13,295 nt of DNA from an uncultured Clostridia bacterium. Its GTDB lineage: Bacteria; Bacillota; Clostridia; Christensenellales; Aristaeellaceae. Shown here piece by piece: positions 1-7,437 of the stretch. Position 1 is the first letter of the stretch. The number at the start of each line of letters is the position of its first letter. Location: assembly GCA_934647305.1 (NCBI GenBank), contig CAKUFI010000067.1:1-13295 (forward strand), given 5' to 3'. Under the pieces are notes generated by a model, which saw only the letters and a program-made list of their open reading frames with translations, had not been told where the DNA came from and made no database searches. The position numbers were made by a program, and so were the translations under genes.

Positions 1-40
1 CCGTCCACCAGCTTGTCAAAACTTTTTTGACAAGCTGAAA
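1..40. repeat. 40-nt hairpin repeat, left copy
   Basis: The stem CAGCTTGTCAAAA pairs with TTTTGACAAGCTG around a short loop. Outer flanks included, the segment is the reverse complement of 13106-13146 apart from one missing base. It begins at the very first base of the window, so it may continue outside. Both copies lie beyond the 3' end of a gene, which suggests a dispersed intergenic hairpin. Confidence 0.8.
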
Positions 41-73
41 GGAAGAGCCTGCTCGCTCTTCCTTTTTATTTTT
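41..73 (+). terminator. Rho-independent terminator between the edge repeat and the germination operon
   Basis: The 8-bp stem GGAAGAGC/GCTCTTCC has a 6-nt loop and is followed on the plus strand by TTTTTATTTTT. It would stop transcripts entering from the left. On the minus strand the same hairpin lies 16 bases after the stop codon of the GerC-type gene and is followed only by TTTC, then by the long edge hairpin, so it may also end the germination operon, less strongly. Confidence 0.75.
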
Positions 74-77
74 ACCG

Positions 78-1226
78 TCAGGTCTGCGACTCGGAAAAGG
101 AAAGCTGATAGCTGACCTGTGCCTGAGGAAAGCGCTCCTGCCAGGCGTAGTCCAACCAGGCGCGGGTGGTCAGGAACTGGGACGCGGCGTAGAGCGCGTA
201 GTTAAAGGGATCTACGCTCAGGCGCTGACAAATCGCGGTGACCTCGTTCAATTCGTCCAGCATCTGCCGCTGAATGACCTCCCGCTTCGGAAAGCGGTCG
301 GTGGCCAGCACGCGCAGGGAAAGCGCCACGTCGATCTGCGGCGCGTCGCCCGAGAGATCCACGCGGATCTGGGGGCCCTTCAGGACGCGGATGCGCACCA
401 CCACGTCCTGACAGCTGTAGCTGAAGGCGTTGAGCCGGCCGGAGAGCATGCCGACCAGCTTGGTCTGCGCGCCGGTCAGCGTACCCGCCATGCTGCCCCG
501 CCTGAACAGCGCCAGGCCGAGGTATTCGTTTTGATTGGGGCCGTCCCGGTCGATTTCGCCGGGCAGCTCATCGCCCATGCGCCGGGCGGGATGACCGTCG
601 GTGTGCTCGCCGGAGCGCGCGGCCAGTATGGCGACCGGATCGCCGTAGATCGACGTGACCGCGTAAAACACGTCGGCCAGCGTCGAGGAGGGCGTGTAGC
701 CCAGGCTCTGATAGTGCTCCAGCTCCACCGTCATGGCGTGGGAGAGCCGCGTGCCGATGACCGGGCGCTGCGCCTCGAGAAAATCCTTGGCCGAGCCCCG
801 GCAGACGATGCAGCTGGCGGCGGCGTAGAGCTGATAGGTGAACACCATTTCGCGCAGGATCTCGCTGAAGCCTTCGTCGCGGGCCGTCTCCTCGGAAAAG
901 ACCACCGTCTTGAGCTGCGAAAGCTGCAGCGAGTAGGGCACGGTGGCCGTCAGCATGTCCAGCGCCTCGGTAAAGCTCCTGCCCACCGCCGAGGTAATCA
1001 GGTAGTCGTCGCTCGAATTGCTGCCTCCCCCCTCCTTGCGGCCGCTTTCGGATCTGCCGCCCAACGAAGGAATCTGCGCGGTCAGCCGGTATTCCTTTTC
1101 CCCCAGCTTTTCCACGCCCAGGGAAAGCGCGTAGGCCTGGCTCTCCACCTGAGAGGCCGCGTCGCCCGCGCACCCGGTCAGCACGAGCGTTCCCAGCGCG
1201 AGCAGCGCCGCCAGTACTCTCTTCAT
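78..1226 (-). CDS. GerC-type (Ger(x)C) spore germination lipoprotein
   Basis: This 382-residue protein is the likely C subunit of a nutrient germinant receptor, a lipoprotein held on the outer face of the spore inner membrane. The N-terminus is a lipoprotein signal: basic MKR, a Leu/Ala-rich stretch and the lipobox LTGC with the lipidated Cys at residue 19. Length and position as third gene after A and B subunits fit the Ger(x)C family. The CWDxxE-like sequence that often follows the lipid Cys in this family is not visible; here the sequence is CAGDAASQVE. Start ATG at 1226 is chosen because it gives the signal peptide, has AGAAGGAGGT about 10 nt upstream, and overlaps the stop of the B-subunit gene by ATGA. 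The reading frame stays open upstream, but there it is only antisense/shadow of the permease gene. Confidence 0.9.
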   Translation of the reverse strand: MKRVLAALLALGTLVLTGCAGDAASQVESQAYALSLGVEKLGEKEYRLTAQIPSLGGRSESGRKEGGGSNSSDDYLITSAVGRSFTEALDMLTATVPYSLQLSQLKTVVFSEETARDEGFSEILREMVFTYQLYAAASCIVCRGSAKDFLEAQRPVIGTRLSHAMTVELEHYQSLGYTPSSTLADVFYAVTSIYGDPVAILAARSGEHTDGHPARRMGDELPGEIDRDGPNQNEYLGLALFRRGSMAGTLTGAQTKLVGMLSGRLNAFSYSCQDVVVRIRVLKGPQIRVDLSGDAPQIDVALSLRVLATDRFPKREVIQRQMLDELNEVTAICQRLSVDPFNYALYAASQFLTTRAWLDYAWQERFPQAQVSYQLSFSESQT

Positions 1227-2263
1227 GCGCGCGCCGACCTCCTTCTGACCGCGCCCGAAATCGTCAGCGCCCACAGCGGCGCGAGCTGCGCGGGATACGA
1301 GACCGCCCGGATGAGCCAGGCGTTTTCCTGCGCCGCAACCGGGGTGTAGAGCAGGCCCAGCACGCACGCCGCCCCGGCCAGCACGAACCGCTGCTCCTTC
1401 ACCCGCGGGAAGCACCGGCCGAGCAGCCGCGCCGACATGCTCAGGCAGAAGCAGGCGCCGGTTAAAAGCCCTGTGTACACCACGATCATGTGCGGCAGCT
1501 GCAGCGACAGGCTGGTGCGTCCATTGGACAGCAGCGTGTCCAGGCGGAAAAACCGGGTGTGCTGCGCAAAGGGCATGGTGGGCGCGAGCATGCCGTAGAA
1601 GAGCGCCACGGTCAGCGTGAACAGCGTCACCTTGCCATAGGTACACGCCGCCGTGCGCCAGGAGCCGCAGAGCATCCAGATCGGCACCAGCAGCATGTTC
1701 ACCCCCGCCAGGGCGACCGCCTCCCGCCCGATCACCTCCGCGCCGTCGGCCAGCAGCGGCAGCAGCCACCGGGGCACGAACGAGTGGTACTGCACCGCCA
1801 CGATCAGCAGAAGCAGCAGCGGCAGGATCAGCACCCGCACCCGGCTCGCCCCGGCCACCGCCCGGCACCCGCACAGCGCGCACGCGCAGACCGCCGCCAC
1901 CGTCGCCACATTGAGCCAGTTCTTGCTCTGACCGGACAGGGCGATATAGGTGGCCACGTCGATCAGCTCGGCCGCGCTCAGCGTCGCGCTGACCAGCAGA
2001 AACAGCGACAGGAGCACGTAGTACGCCCCGCGCCCCGCCCTGCCGCCCGCGCGCGCCAGCAGCTCCTCCGGCTCGGCGCCCGGATACTGCCTTTCCAGCA
2101 GCCCGAGCGAGAGCAGCGCCGGCAAAAAACCCAGCGCCCCGGCCAGGTGCGTCAGCGCGAAGGCCCCGGTCAGCCGCGGCGTGTCGATAATCAGCGCGTA
2201 GCACAGCTTGAACCCCACGCCGATCACCCCCAGCGCGGCGGCCGATTTTTTGTCGATGGTCAT
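1223..2263 (-). CDS. GerB-type spore germination permease (B subunit)
   Basis: This 346-residue, very hydrophobic protein belongs to the GerAB/ArcD-type spore germination permeases of the APC superfamily. The B subunit forms the germinant-binding transmembrane part of the receptor in the spore inner membrane. About ten membrane segments can be seen, for example around residues 9-26, 34-56, 80-100, 118-136, 144-160, 183-201, 210-229, 258-277, 293-310 and 322-338. The start ATG (2263) follows the purine-rich GGAAGGGGG. It overlaps the stop of the A-subunit gene by 4 nt, and its own stop overlaps the C-subunit start by 4 nt, so the three are probably translationally coupled. The order A-B-C is the standard one for these operons. 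The natural germinant cannot be read from the sequence. Confidence 0.9.
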   Translation of the reverse strand: MTIDKKSAAALGVIGVGFKLCYALIIDTPRLTGAFALTHLAGALGFLPALLSLGLLERQYPGAEPEELLARAGGRAGRGAYYVLLSLFLLVSATLSAAELIDVATYIALSGQSKNWLNVATVAAVCACALCGCRAVAGASRVRVLILPLLLLLIVAVQYHSFVPRWLLPLLADGAEVIGREAVALAGVNMLLVPIWMLCGSWRTAACTYGKVTLFTLTVALFYGMLAPTMPFAQHTRFFRLDTLLSNGRTSLSLQLPHMIVVYTGLLTGACFCLSMSARLLGRCFPRVKEQRFVLAGAACVLGLLYTPVAAQENAWLIRAVSYPAQLAPLWALTISGAVRRRSARA

Positions 2264-3768
2264 GCTTCCCCCTTCCCGCGCGGCCCCTCCCGATAGATCC
2301 ACTGATCCGGACGGGCGTAAAACAGCGCGCGCGTCTGCCTTTTCAGGCTCAGTCTCACCAGCACGTCCGGGTTGTGCGGCCGCCAGGGAGCGATCGGCGC
2401 GAGGTAGGGCTGCCCCAGCGACCGCATGCTCGCCAGGTAGCACAGCGCCGCGCTGCTGGCCAGTATGATGCCGTACACCCCCATCAGCGCCCCGGCCAGT
2501 ATGAACCCCAGCCGGATGATCTGCAGCCCGATGCCCATGCCGTAATTGGGCGCGGCGTAGTTGCCCAGGCCGGTCAGCGCCACCACGATGATCAGTATCG
2601 GGCTGATGATCGAGGCGGCCACCGCGGCCTGGCCCAGTATCAGCGCGCCCACGATGCCGATCGTCGGGCCAATCAGGTTGGGAATGCGCGTGCTGGCCTC
2701 GTTAATCAGGTAAAACGACCCTTCCATGATGAGGATTTCGACCAGTATCGGGAAGGGCACGTCCGCGCGGGTCTCGGCGATGCTGGTCAGCAGCCCCATC
2801 GGGATCATGTGCGGGTGAAACAGCGTCAGCGCCACGTACACCCCGGGCAGCAGCAGCGACATGACCACGCCCAGAAACCGGATCACCCGCACGAACGAGC
2901 CGTACTGCCAGCGCATGAAGGTATCGTCCGGCGCGTGCAGCAGGTGAAAGATCGTGACCGGGGCGATCAGCGCGTAGGGCGAACCGTCCACCAGCAGCAC
3001 CAGCTGCCCGTCGCACAGCGCCCGGGCCGCCCGGTCGGGCCGCTCGGTCTCCAGAATCTGGGGCAGCAGCGAGTGCGGATTGTCCTCGATGCACTGCATC
3101 AGCTCGCCCGTGCCCGGACACATAGGCGCATCGATGGCCAGTATCCGCCGCTTGAGCTCGGCGATCAGCTCCGGCCGCGCCACCCCGTCCAGATACATCA
3201 GGCTCACCCGCGTGGGCAGCGCCGTGCCCACCGACAGCGTCTCCCCGATCAGCGACTCGCTGCGCACGATGCGCCGAATCAGCGTGATGTTAGTGCGCAG
3301 GTTTTCCACAAAGCCCTCCTGCGGCCCCAGCACGACCGACTCGGTATTGGTTCGGTCAACCCCGCGCTGCGGATACCCCTGCGTGGCCAGCAGCAGTCCC
3401 CCTGCGCACCCGTCGGCCAGCAGCAGCGTCCTGCCGTCCAGTATCCCCCGGTTCGCCTCCTGCACTAGCTCGCACGTTTCCGCCTCGCCCACGGTCAGCA
3501 CGCGTTCGCGGAGGGTTTCAAGCGGCCTCTCTCCCAGCGCCGTATCCGCCCGCTGAAGCGGCTGCAATACAAACTGGTCGATGCTCTTCTCCCCCGCCAT
3601 CCCCTGCAGGTAGACAAGCGCACACCGCACTTCCCCGCACTCGAACGGCCGCGTCACCACGTCCCCGTTGACCGGCGACGAATACAGCTCCTGAAGCCGC
3701 GCCAGGTTCTCCGAAAGGCTTTCGCCCAGCTTTCCGCGCAGAAGCTCCTGCTTCGGCTTTTCCCCCAT
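2260..3768 (-). CDS. GerA-type spore germination protein (A subunit)
   Basis: This 502-residue protein matches the GerA/GerAA family, the A subunit of Ger nutrient receptors, which acts in the spore inner membrane and is implicated in ion release on germinant binding. Residues 1 to about 265 are soluble (the family's N-terminal domain). Residues about 295-450 hold the membrane segments, with the family-typical PFP at 338-340 followed by Glu and Met-rich sequence, the RIPNLIGPTIGIVGALILGQ stretch at 361-380, and ISP at 388-390. A soluble tail of about 50 residues follows. Length is normal for the family. The start ATG at 3768 is preceded by AAAGGAGGG at good spacing. It is first in the three-gene minus-strand operon and divergent from murJ. 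Expression in the forespore under sigma-G would be expected from the family; a weak candidate site is listed separately. Confidence 0.95.
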   Translation of the reverse strand: MGEKPKQELLRGKLGESLSENLARLQELYSSPVNGDVVTRPFECGEVRCALVYLQGMAGEKSIDQFVLQPLQRADTALGERPLETLRERVLTVGEAETCELVQEANRGILDGRTLLLADGCAGGLLLATQGYPQRGVDRTNTESVVLGPQEGFVENLRTNITLIRRIVRSESLIGETLSVGTALPTRVSLMYLDGVARPELIAELKRRILAIDAPMCPGTGELMQCIEDNPHSLLPQILETERPDRAARALCDGQLVLLVDGSPYALIAPVTIFHLLHAPDDTFMRWQYGSFVRVIRFLGVVMSLLLPGVYVALTLFHPHMIPMGLLTSIAETRADVPFPILVEILIMEGSFYLINEASTRIPNLIGPTIGIVGALILGQAAVAASIISPILIIVVALTGLGNYAAPNYGMGIGLQIIRLGFILAGALMGVYGIILASSAALCYLASMRSLGQPYLAPIAPWRPHNPDVLVRLSLKRQTRALFYARPDQWIYREGPRGKGEA

Positions 3769-3851
3769 GTTCTCCCTCCTTTGCCGGGAACGCCGGGGCG
3801 GCCGCCGCTCCTGTCAGGCGCTTTGTCAGGCGGCTTCGCCCCCGTTTTCTC

Positions 3852-3880
3852 CAGTGTGCCCCGGACGCGGCGGGTTATGC
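3852..3880 (-). promoter_or_regulatory. Possible sigma-G-like promoter of the germination operon
   Basis: On the minus strand GCATA (3876-3880) is followed after 17 nt by CACACTG (3852-3858), against a sigma-G pattern of about GNATA and CATNNTA. The -10 match is 5 of 7. Position, about 85 nt before the A-subunit start, and gene function support it; the sequence match alone is weak. The leader also has a direct repeat TGTCAGGCG at 3812-3820 and 3824-3832 of unknown meaning. Confidence 0.3.
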
Positions 3881-3901
3881 GCCTTCTTTGCGCAGCGGGA
3901 C

Positions 3902-3930
3902 TTGGCAGAAGCCCGGAAACGTGATATAAT
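3902..3930 (+). promoter_or_regulatory. Sigma-A-type promoter of the murJ operon
   Basis: TTGGCA (3902-3907) and TATAAT (3925-3930) are separated by exactly 17 bp. The -10 is a full match and the -35 is one base off consensus. It lies 43 bp before the murJ start and would drive the three overlapping genes that follow. Confidence 0.85.
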
Positions 3931-3973
3931 AAGCTGATGAATAAGCATATCGTGAAGCAAAGGGGCTGATCGT

Positions 3974-5521
3974 TTGGCAAAGAAAGCGGGCGGCGCGCTG
4001 CGCGCCACCATGGCCGTCACGCTGATTATTTTCGTCAGCAAGGCCGTCGGATTCATTAGGGAAATCGTGTTCGCGGCCTGTTTCGGCACCGGGGCGCAGA
4101 TGGACGCGTATAACGCGGCCTATGGGCTGTATTATGTGCCGGTGCTGCTGTTCAATTCCTGCATTTCCTCTACGCTGATCCCGCTCTACATCCAGCGGCG
4201 CAGGGAGAAGGGCTTAAAGAGCGCGAACCGGTTCGTCAGCAACGTGGTGAACCTGTTTATCCTGGCCTCGCTGGCCATCTCGGTGCTGATGATGCTGCTG
4301 TCCGGCCCGATCGTGCACCTGACCTACTGGGGCTACGAGGCCGAAACGCGCGCGCTGATCGCCAGTCAGCTGCGGGTGATGCTGCCCTCGCTTCTGTTCC
4401 TCGTGACCTCGATCGTGCTCGCCTCGCTGCTCAACGCGCGGGAGAAGTATATCGCCGCGCAGCTGACCGGCTTTCCGCTGAACTTCTGCCTGATACTCGC
4501 CGCGGCCACGCTGGGCAAAAAATACGGCGCATCGGCGCTGTCCTGGGGCGTGTTCGTCTCGGGCGTCCTGCAGATGCTGGTGCTTCTCCCCTTCCTGCGC
4601 GGCCAGTACAGCTACTCCCTGCGCTTCGAATACAAAAGCCCGATCATTCGCCGCATGCTGGCGCTGGCCGCCCCGGCCATACTGAGCATGGCGGTCAACG
4701 AGCTCAACCACCTGATCGACCGCTCGCTGGCCTCGACGCTGCCCGCCGGCTGCCTCTCCGGCATGAACTACGGCTACAAGCTGATCATGTTCATGACCGG
4801 CGTACTGGTGTACCCGCTGACCACGGTCATGTTCTCCAAAATGAGCGAGCGCGCCGCAGAGCACGACAAAAAGGGCGTGTCGCAGATCGTCATGCAGTGC
4901 CTGGAGCTGCTCGCGCTCGTGCTGCTGCCGATCATCCTGCTGTGCGCCATCCTGTCCACCGATATCATCCGCCTGGTGTATCAGCGCGGCGCGTTCTCGG
5001 ATCAGTCGGTCGCCGTCACGGCCAGCGCGTTTCTGTTCTACGTGCTCGGCGTGTTCTTCTTCGGCGCGCGCGACATGCTCAACCGGGCCTTTCATTCGCT
5101 TCAGGACACCCGCACCACGCTGTACAACTCGCTCGTCACCGTGCTGCTCAACGTCGTGCTCAACCTGATCCTGGTCAAGGTCATGGGCGTAGGCGGCCTG
5201 GCGCTGGCCACGTCGCTGTCGGCCGGGGTGGGCGCGCTGCTGCTGCTCATGCGCCTGCGCAAAAAGCTGGGGCGCATCGGCGGGCGCGAATCGCTCGAGG
5301 AGCTGCTCAAGATCGGCGTTGGCACGCTGTGCTGCGCGCTGGTGTGCCTGTTCCTGAATCGCCTGCTGCCCAGGGCGTACGGCGCGGGGTGGATTTTCCT
5401 GCGCCTGGCCGTGTGCGCAGGCGTGCCGCTGATCGCGTACGGCTACATCGAATACCTGCTGGGCGCCCGCCAGGTGCGCACGCTCTACGGCCTGGTCGCC
5501 CGGCGGCTGAAGAGGGGATGA
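3974..5521 (+). CDS. murJ: MurJ/MviN-type lipid II flippase
   Basis: This 515-residue polytopic membrane protein belongs to the MurJ (MviN) family of the MOP superfamily, which flips the peptidoglycan precursor lipid II across the cytoplasmic membrane. The N-terminal first-helix region carries the family-typical GFIREIVFAACFGTGAQMDA (residues about 27-46), followed by about 14 membrane helices with basic residues on the connecting loops. QRGAFSDQSV and GARDMLNRAFHSLQDTRT in the second half are also typical. The start is TTG at 3974, chosen because AAAGGGG lies about 8 nt upstream, the protein begins at the usual point, and no better ATG precedes the first helix. Its stop overlaps the next start (ATGA at 5518). 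In spore formers the related SpoVB/YtgP proteins are relatives, but the close match to MurJ motifs favours MurJ. Confidence 0.92.
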   Translation: MAKKAGGALRATMAVTLIIFVSKAVGFIREIVFAACFGTGAQMDAYNAAYGLYYVPVLLFNSCISSTLIPLYIQRRREKGLKSANRFVSNVVNLFILASLAISVLMMLLSGPIVHLTYWGYEAETRALIASQLRVMLPSLLFLVTSIVLASLLNAREKYIAAQLTGFPLNFCLILAAATLGKKYGASALSWGVFVSGVLQMLVLLPFLRGQYSYSLRFEYKSPIIRRMLALAAPAILSMAVNELNHLIDRSLASTLPAGCLSGMNYGYKLIMFMTGVLVYPLTTVMFSKMSERAAEHDKKGVSQIVMQCLELLALVLLPIILLCAILSTDIIRLVYQRGAFSDQSVAVTASAFLFYVLGVFFFGARDMLNRAFHSLQDTRTTLYNSLVTVLLNVVLNLILVKVMGVGGLALATSLSAGVGALLLLMRLRKKLGRIGGRESLEELLKIGVGTLCCALVCLFLNRLLPRAYGAGWIFLRLAVCAGVPLIAYGYIEYLLGARQVRTLYGLVARRLKRG

Positions 5522-5982
5522 CCGCTCCCTGGCGCGAGAAGGCCGAGGCGATCGTCCGCGAGGCCTGGCCCAGGGCGTTTCTCCGCTGCGACCGGGGAGG
5601 CGGCCTGTACGTGACCAACGCCCCCCTGACAGGCGCGCAGCTCGCCGCGCTCGAGGAGGCGGGCTTTCGCGCGGAGCCTATGGGCAGACTGTGGCGGCTT
5701 TTTCCCGGCGAGGCGCTCACTCGGGAGGTCGAGGCCTGGCTTGCTCAGGAACGCGATCCCCTGCGCCTGCCCGCCCTTTCCGGGGCGCTGGACGAGGACT
5801 GGGCGCTGCTGTGCGAGGGGCTCAAGCGCCTGGAGCTGCCCGCGGACGAGGCGGCGCTGGCGCGGTATGAAAAGCGGCTGCGGCAGCGCGCGGCCGAGTG
5901 CATGAGAACCCGTCAGGGCGGCGGACTGCTTTCGCTGTGCGGCCGCCTGCTCCTGAAGATAAGGAAGGAGAGGAACCTATGA
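5518..5982 (+). CDS. Small protein of unknown function in the murJ operon
   Basis: The 154-residue product is not recognised. It overlaps murJ by ATGA at its start and the hydrolase gene by ATGA at its end, so it is almost certainly a real gene translated in one transcript with both. The protein is soluble, without a signal or membrane segment. It is rich in Arg, Leu, Ala and Glu, with several predicted amphipathic helices (for example residues 38-48 and 110-127), a Gly-rich GGGLYV at about 27-32, and a strongly basic C-terminus. The start ATG at 5518 has GAGGGG directly before it, too close for an ideal site, which fits re-initiation after murJ. A structural or regulatory partner of MurJ is possible but nothing in the residues shows it. 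Confidence 0.8.
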   Translation: MTAPWREKAEAIVREAWPRAFLRCDRGGGLYVTNAPLTGAQLAALEEAGFRAEPMGRLWRLFPGEALTREVEAWLAQERDPLRLPALSGALDEDWALLCEGLKRLELPADEAALARYEKRLRQRAAECMRTRQGGGLLSLCGRLLLKIRKERNL

Positions 5983-6602
5983 TCATTCAATGGCTGGGAC
6001 ACAGCTGCTTCAAGCTCACGACGAACCAGGGCACAGTGATCGCGACCGATCCCTTCGACCCGACCGTGGGCTACGACCGCCCCACGTTTACCCCCGACCT
6101 GCTCACCATCAGCCACGACCACTACGACCACAACTGCGCTTCGGCCTTCACCGGTGAGTTCGTCACCGCCTCCCGCACAAAGGACACCCGCCTTCGCGAC
6201 GTGCGCGTCATCCCCTTCGCCTCGTACCACGACGACATGCAGGGTGCAAAGCGCGGCCCGAACACCATCTACGTCATCGAGGCCGACGGCCAGCGCGTGG
6301 CGCACCTGGGCGACCTGGGCCACATGCTCTCCCGCGACCTGATCGCCGCCATGGGCATGCTGGACGCGCTGCTCATCCCGGTCGGCGGCGTGTACACCAT
6401 CAACGGCACCCAGGCCGCGCAGCTCGCCCTCACGTTCAAGGCCCGCACGACCGTCGCCATGCACTTCATGACCCCGCGCCTGCGCTTTGAGCTCATGTCG
6501 CCCGAGTTTTTCGAGCGCGCCATGGGCAAAAAGGCCGTGCGCATGAACGAAATCGACCTGGCGGGCGACCTGCCCGAGCTCATCATCCCCACGCTGGAGT
6601 GA
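5979..6602 (+). CDS. Metallo-beta-lactamase-fold metal-dependent hydrolase
   Basis: This 207-residue protein belongs to the MBL-fold hydrolases of the COG2220 (UlaG/RomA/UPF0173-like) type. The metal-binding HxHxDH is seen as HDHYDH, with H46, H48, D50 and H51. Further probable ligands are H84 (SYHDD), H109 and D112 in HLGDLGH, and H162 (AMHF). N-terminal WLGHSCF (residues 5-11) and TDPFDP (23-28) are typical of this subgroup. The substrate is unknown; related proteins act on lactones or phosphoesters. The start ATG at 5979 follows AAGGAGAGG and overlaps the previous stop by 4 nt. A longer in-frame reading from 5898 is rejected because it enters the upstream gene without a binding site. No clear terminator follows; the next 900 bases are the structured repeat region. 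Confidence 0.9.
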   Translation: MIIQWLGHSCFKLTTNQGTVIATDPFDPTVGYDRPTFTPDLLTISHDHYDHNCASAFTGEFVTASRTKDTRLRDVRVIPFASYHDDMQGAKRGPNTIYVIEADGQRVAHLGDLGHMLSRDLIAAMGMLDALLIPVGGVYTINGTQAAQLALTFKARTTVAMHFMTPRLRFELMSPEFFERAMGKKAVRMNEIDLAGDLPELIIPTLE

Positions 6603-6832
6603 GGAGGAACGTTGGGAGGGACGCCTTTCTGACCGGGCAGTGCCCAGACCCACTCGCTGCCGCCGGTTAAAGCGACAGGTTGCCTGCTATCCATGGTTCA
6701 TGGGGGCAAGCAGGCTTTGACCTCTCCCGGAAAGCACTTGTAAGAAGAAGGTCTTACCGCCAGAGAAATGCGCATCCTGCCCGTGGGGGCAACACCGCCT
6801 GCAGGCTCAGCCTGCCCGGCAACGTTCCGTAG
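6603..6832. other. Gene-free left flank of the structured repeat region
   Basis: No supported gene. Seen are an inverted 29-nt unit (6633-6661, listed separately), a two-part hairpin (GCCTGCT 6682-6688 with AGCAGGC 6709-6715, inner CCATG/CATGG 6691-6703), a 6-bp hairpin GTAAGA/TCTTAC (6740-6757), and a free 15-nt palindrome GCAGGCTCAGCCTGC (6801-6815) preceded by a degenerate version of the unit core. None has a T-tract, so no terminator for the hydrolase gene is called. Confidence 0.7.
6633..6661 (-). repeat. 29-nt hairpin unit, inverted copy next to the hydrolase gene
   Basis: Read on the minus strand: core GGCAGCGAGTG, three bases GGT, then the 15-nt hairpin CTGGGCACTGCCCGG. The second stem pair is U-G when read on the minus strand but C-A on the plus strand, so the pairing is better in the direction in which the core reads GGCAGC. 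It is in inverted orientation to the plus-strand units and nearly complementary to the last of them (7366-7394). Confidence 0.85.
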
Positions 6833-7135
6833 TTCTTGTGGGGCATTATCCCCGAGTCCTCCGACCGCGAAGAATCTGGAGGCTTCAGTCTATGGCCGAC
6901 AGATTCGCGTGGCCTCCGCGGCAGCAGGTGCGTGCAGGCTCAGCCTGCCCGGCGGCAGCAAATGCGTGCCGGCAGCGCCGGCCAGTGATTTCCGGAGAAC
7001 TCCGGAAATCCGCAGACCTTGGCCGCTCCAGTCTATGGCGGCCAACGGTCGTCGCCAGAACCCGCGGCAGCAGGTGCGTGCAGGCTTAGCCTGCCCGACC
7101 GGCAGCAAGTGGGTGCAGGCTCAGCCTGCCTGTGG
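6833..7135 (+). repeat. Structured tandem module, copy 1
   Basis: Order of elements: GGGG/CCCC hairpin (6840-6853); hairpin A, GAATCTG (6872-6878) with CAGATTC (6900-6906) and, one step inside, a symmetric GA/GA internal loop before GGC/GCC; two 29-nt units (6920-6948, 6954-6982); hairpin B (6987-7010), 10-bp stem GATTTCCGGA with loop GAAC; hairpin C, GACC+TTGGCCGC (7015-7026) with GCGGCCAA+GGTC (7038-7050) around one bulged C; two more units (7066-7094, 7101-7129). Hairpins A and C share the loop YCAGTCTATGGC. No open frame here has a start site or recognisable protein. It repeats directly as copy 2 at a 303-bp offset. Confidence 0.9.
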
Positions 7136-7400
7136 TTCTTGTGGGGCATTACCCCCCGAGTTCTCTGACCGCGAAGAATCTGGAGGCTCCAGTCTATGGC
7201 CGACAGATTCTTGTGGATTTGGCGGCAGCAAGTGGAAGCCGGCACTGCCGGCTAATGATTTCCGGAGAATTCCGGAAATCCGCAGACCTTGGCCGCTTCA
7301 GTCTATGGCGGACAACGGTCGTCGCCAGAACCGGCGGCAGCAAGTGGCTGTCGGCCCAGCCGACCGGCAGCAAGTGGAACCGGGCACTGCCCGGCTGGAA
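7136..7400 (+). repeat. Structured tandem module, copy 2
   Basis: This is the same order of elements as copy 1 but with one 29-nt unit fewer between hairpins A and B, which explains its shorter length. Hairpin A is 7174-7182 with 7204-7212 (AAGAATCTG/CAGATTCTT), again with the GA/GA internal loop. Units are at 7224-7252, 7336-7364 and 7366-7394. Hairpin B is 7257-7280 with loop GAAT. Hairpin C is 7285-7296 with 7308-7320, carrying one mismatch. The unit hairpins differ from those of copy 1 but keep full pairing. It ends about 40 bp before the promoter of the isomerase gene. Confidence 0.9.
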
Positions 7401-7437
7401 AGGTTGCTTTTCGCATGGAATTTGTCCGTTTTGGCAG

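Noticed and set aside
78..2204. 708-codon minus-strand frame
   Set aside because: Only the part from 1226 down is real (the GerC-type lipoprotein). Upstream it is out of frame with the clear GerB-type permease.
6603..6662. Terminator of the hydrolase gene
   Set aside because: The only hairpin is a 29-nt unit with no T-run on the plus strand.
6833..7394. CRISPR array
   Set aside because: Repeats are unevenly spaced, the segments between them are themselves repeated hairpins rather than unique spacers, and no cas gene is present.
6633..7394. Integron attC array
   Set aside because: The conserved attC ends (GTTRRRY and complement) are absent and no cassettes or integrase lie between hairpins.
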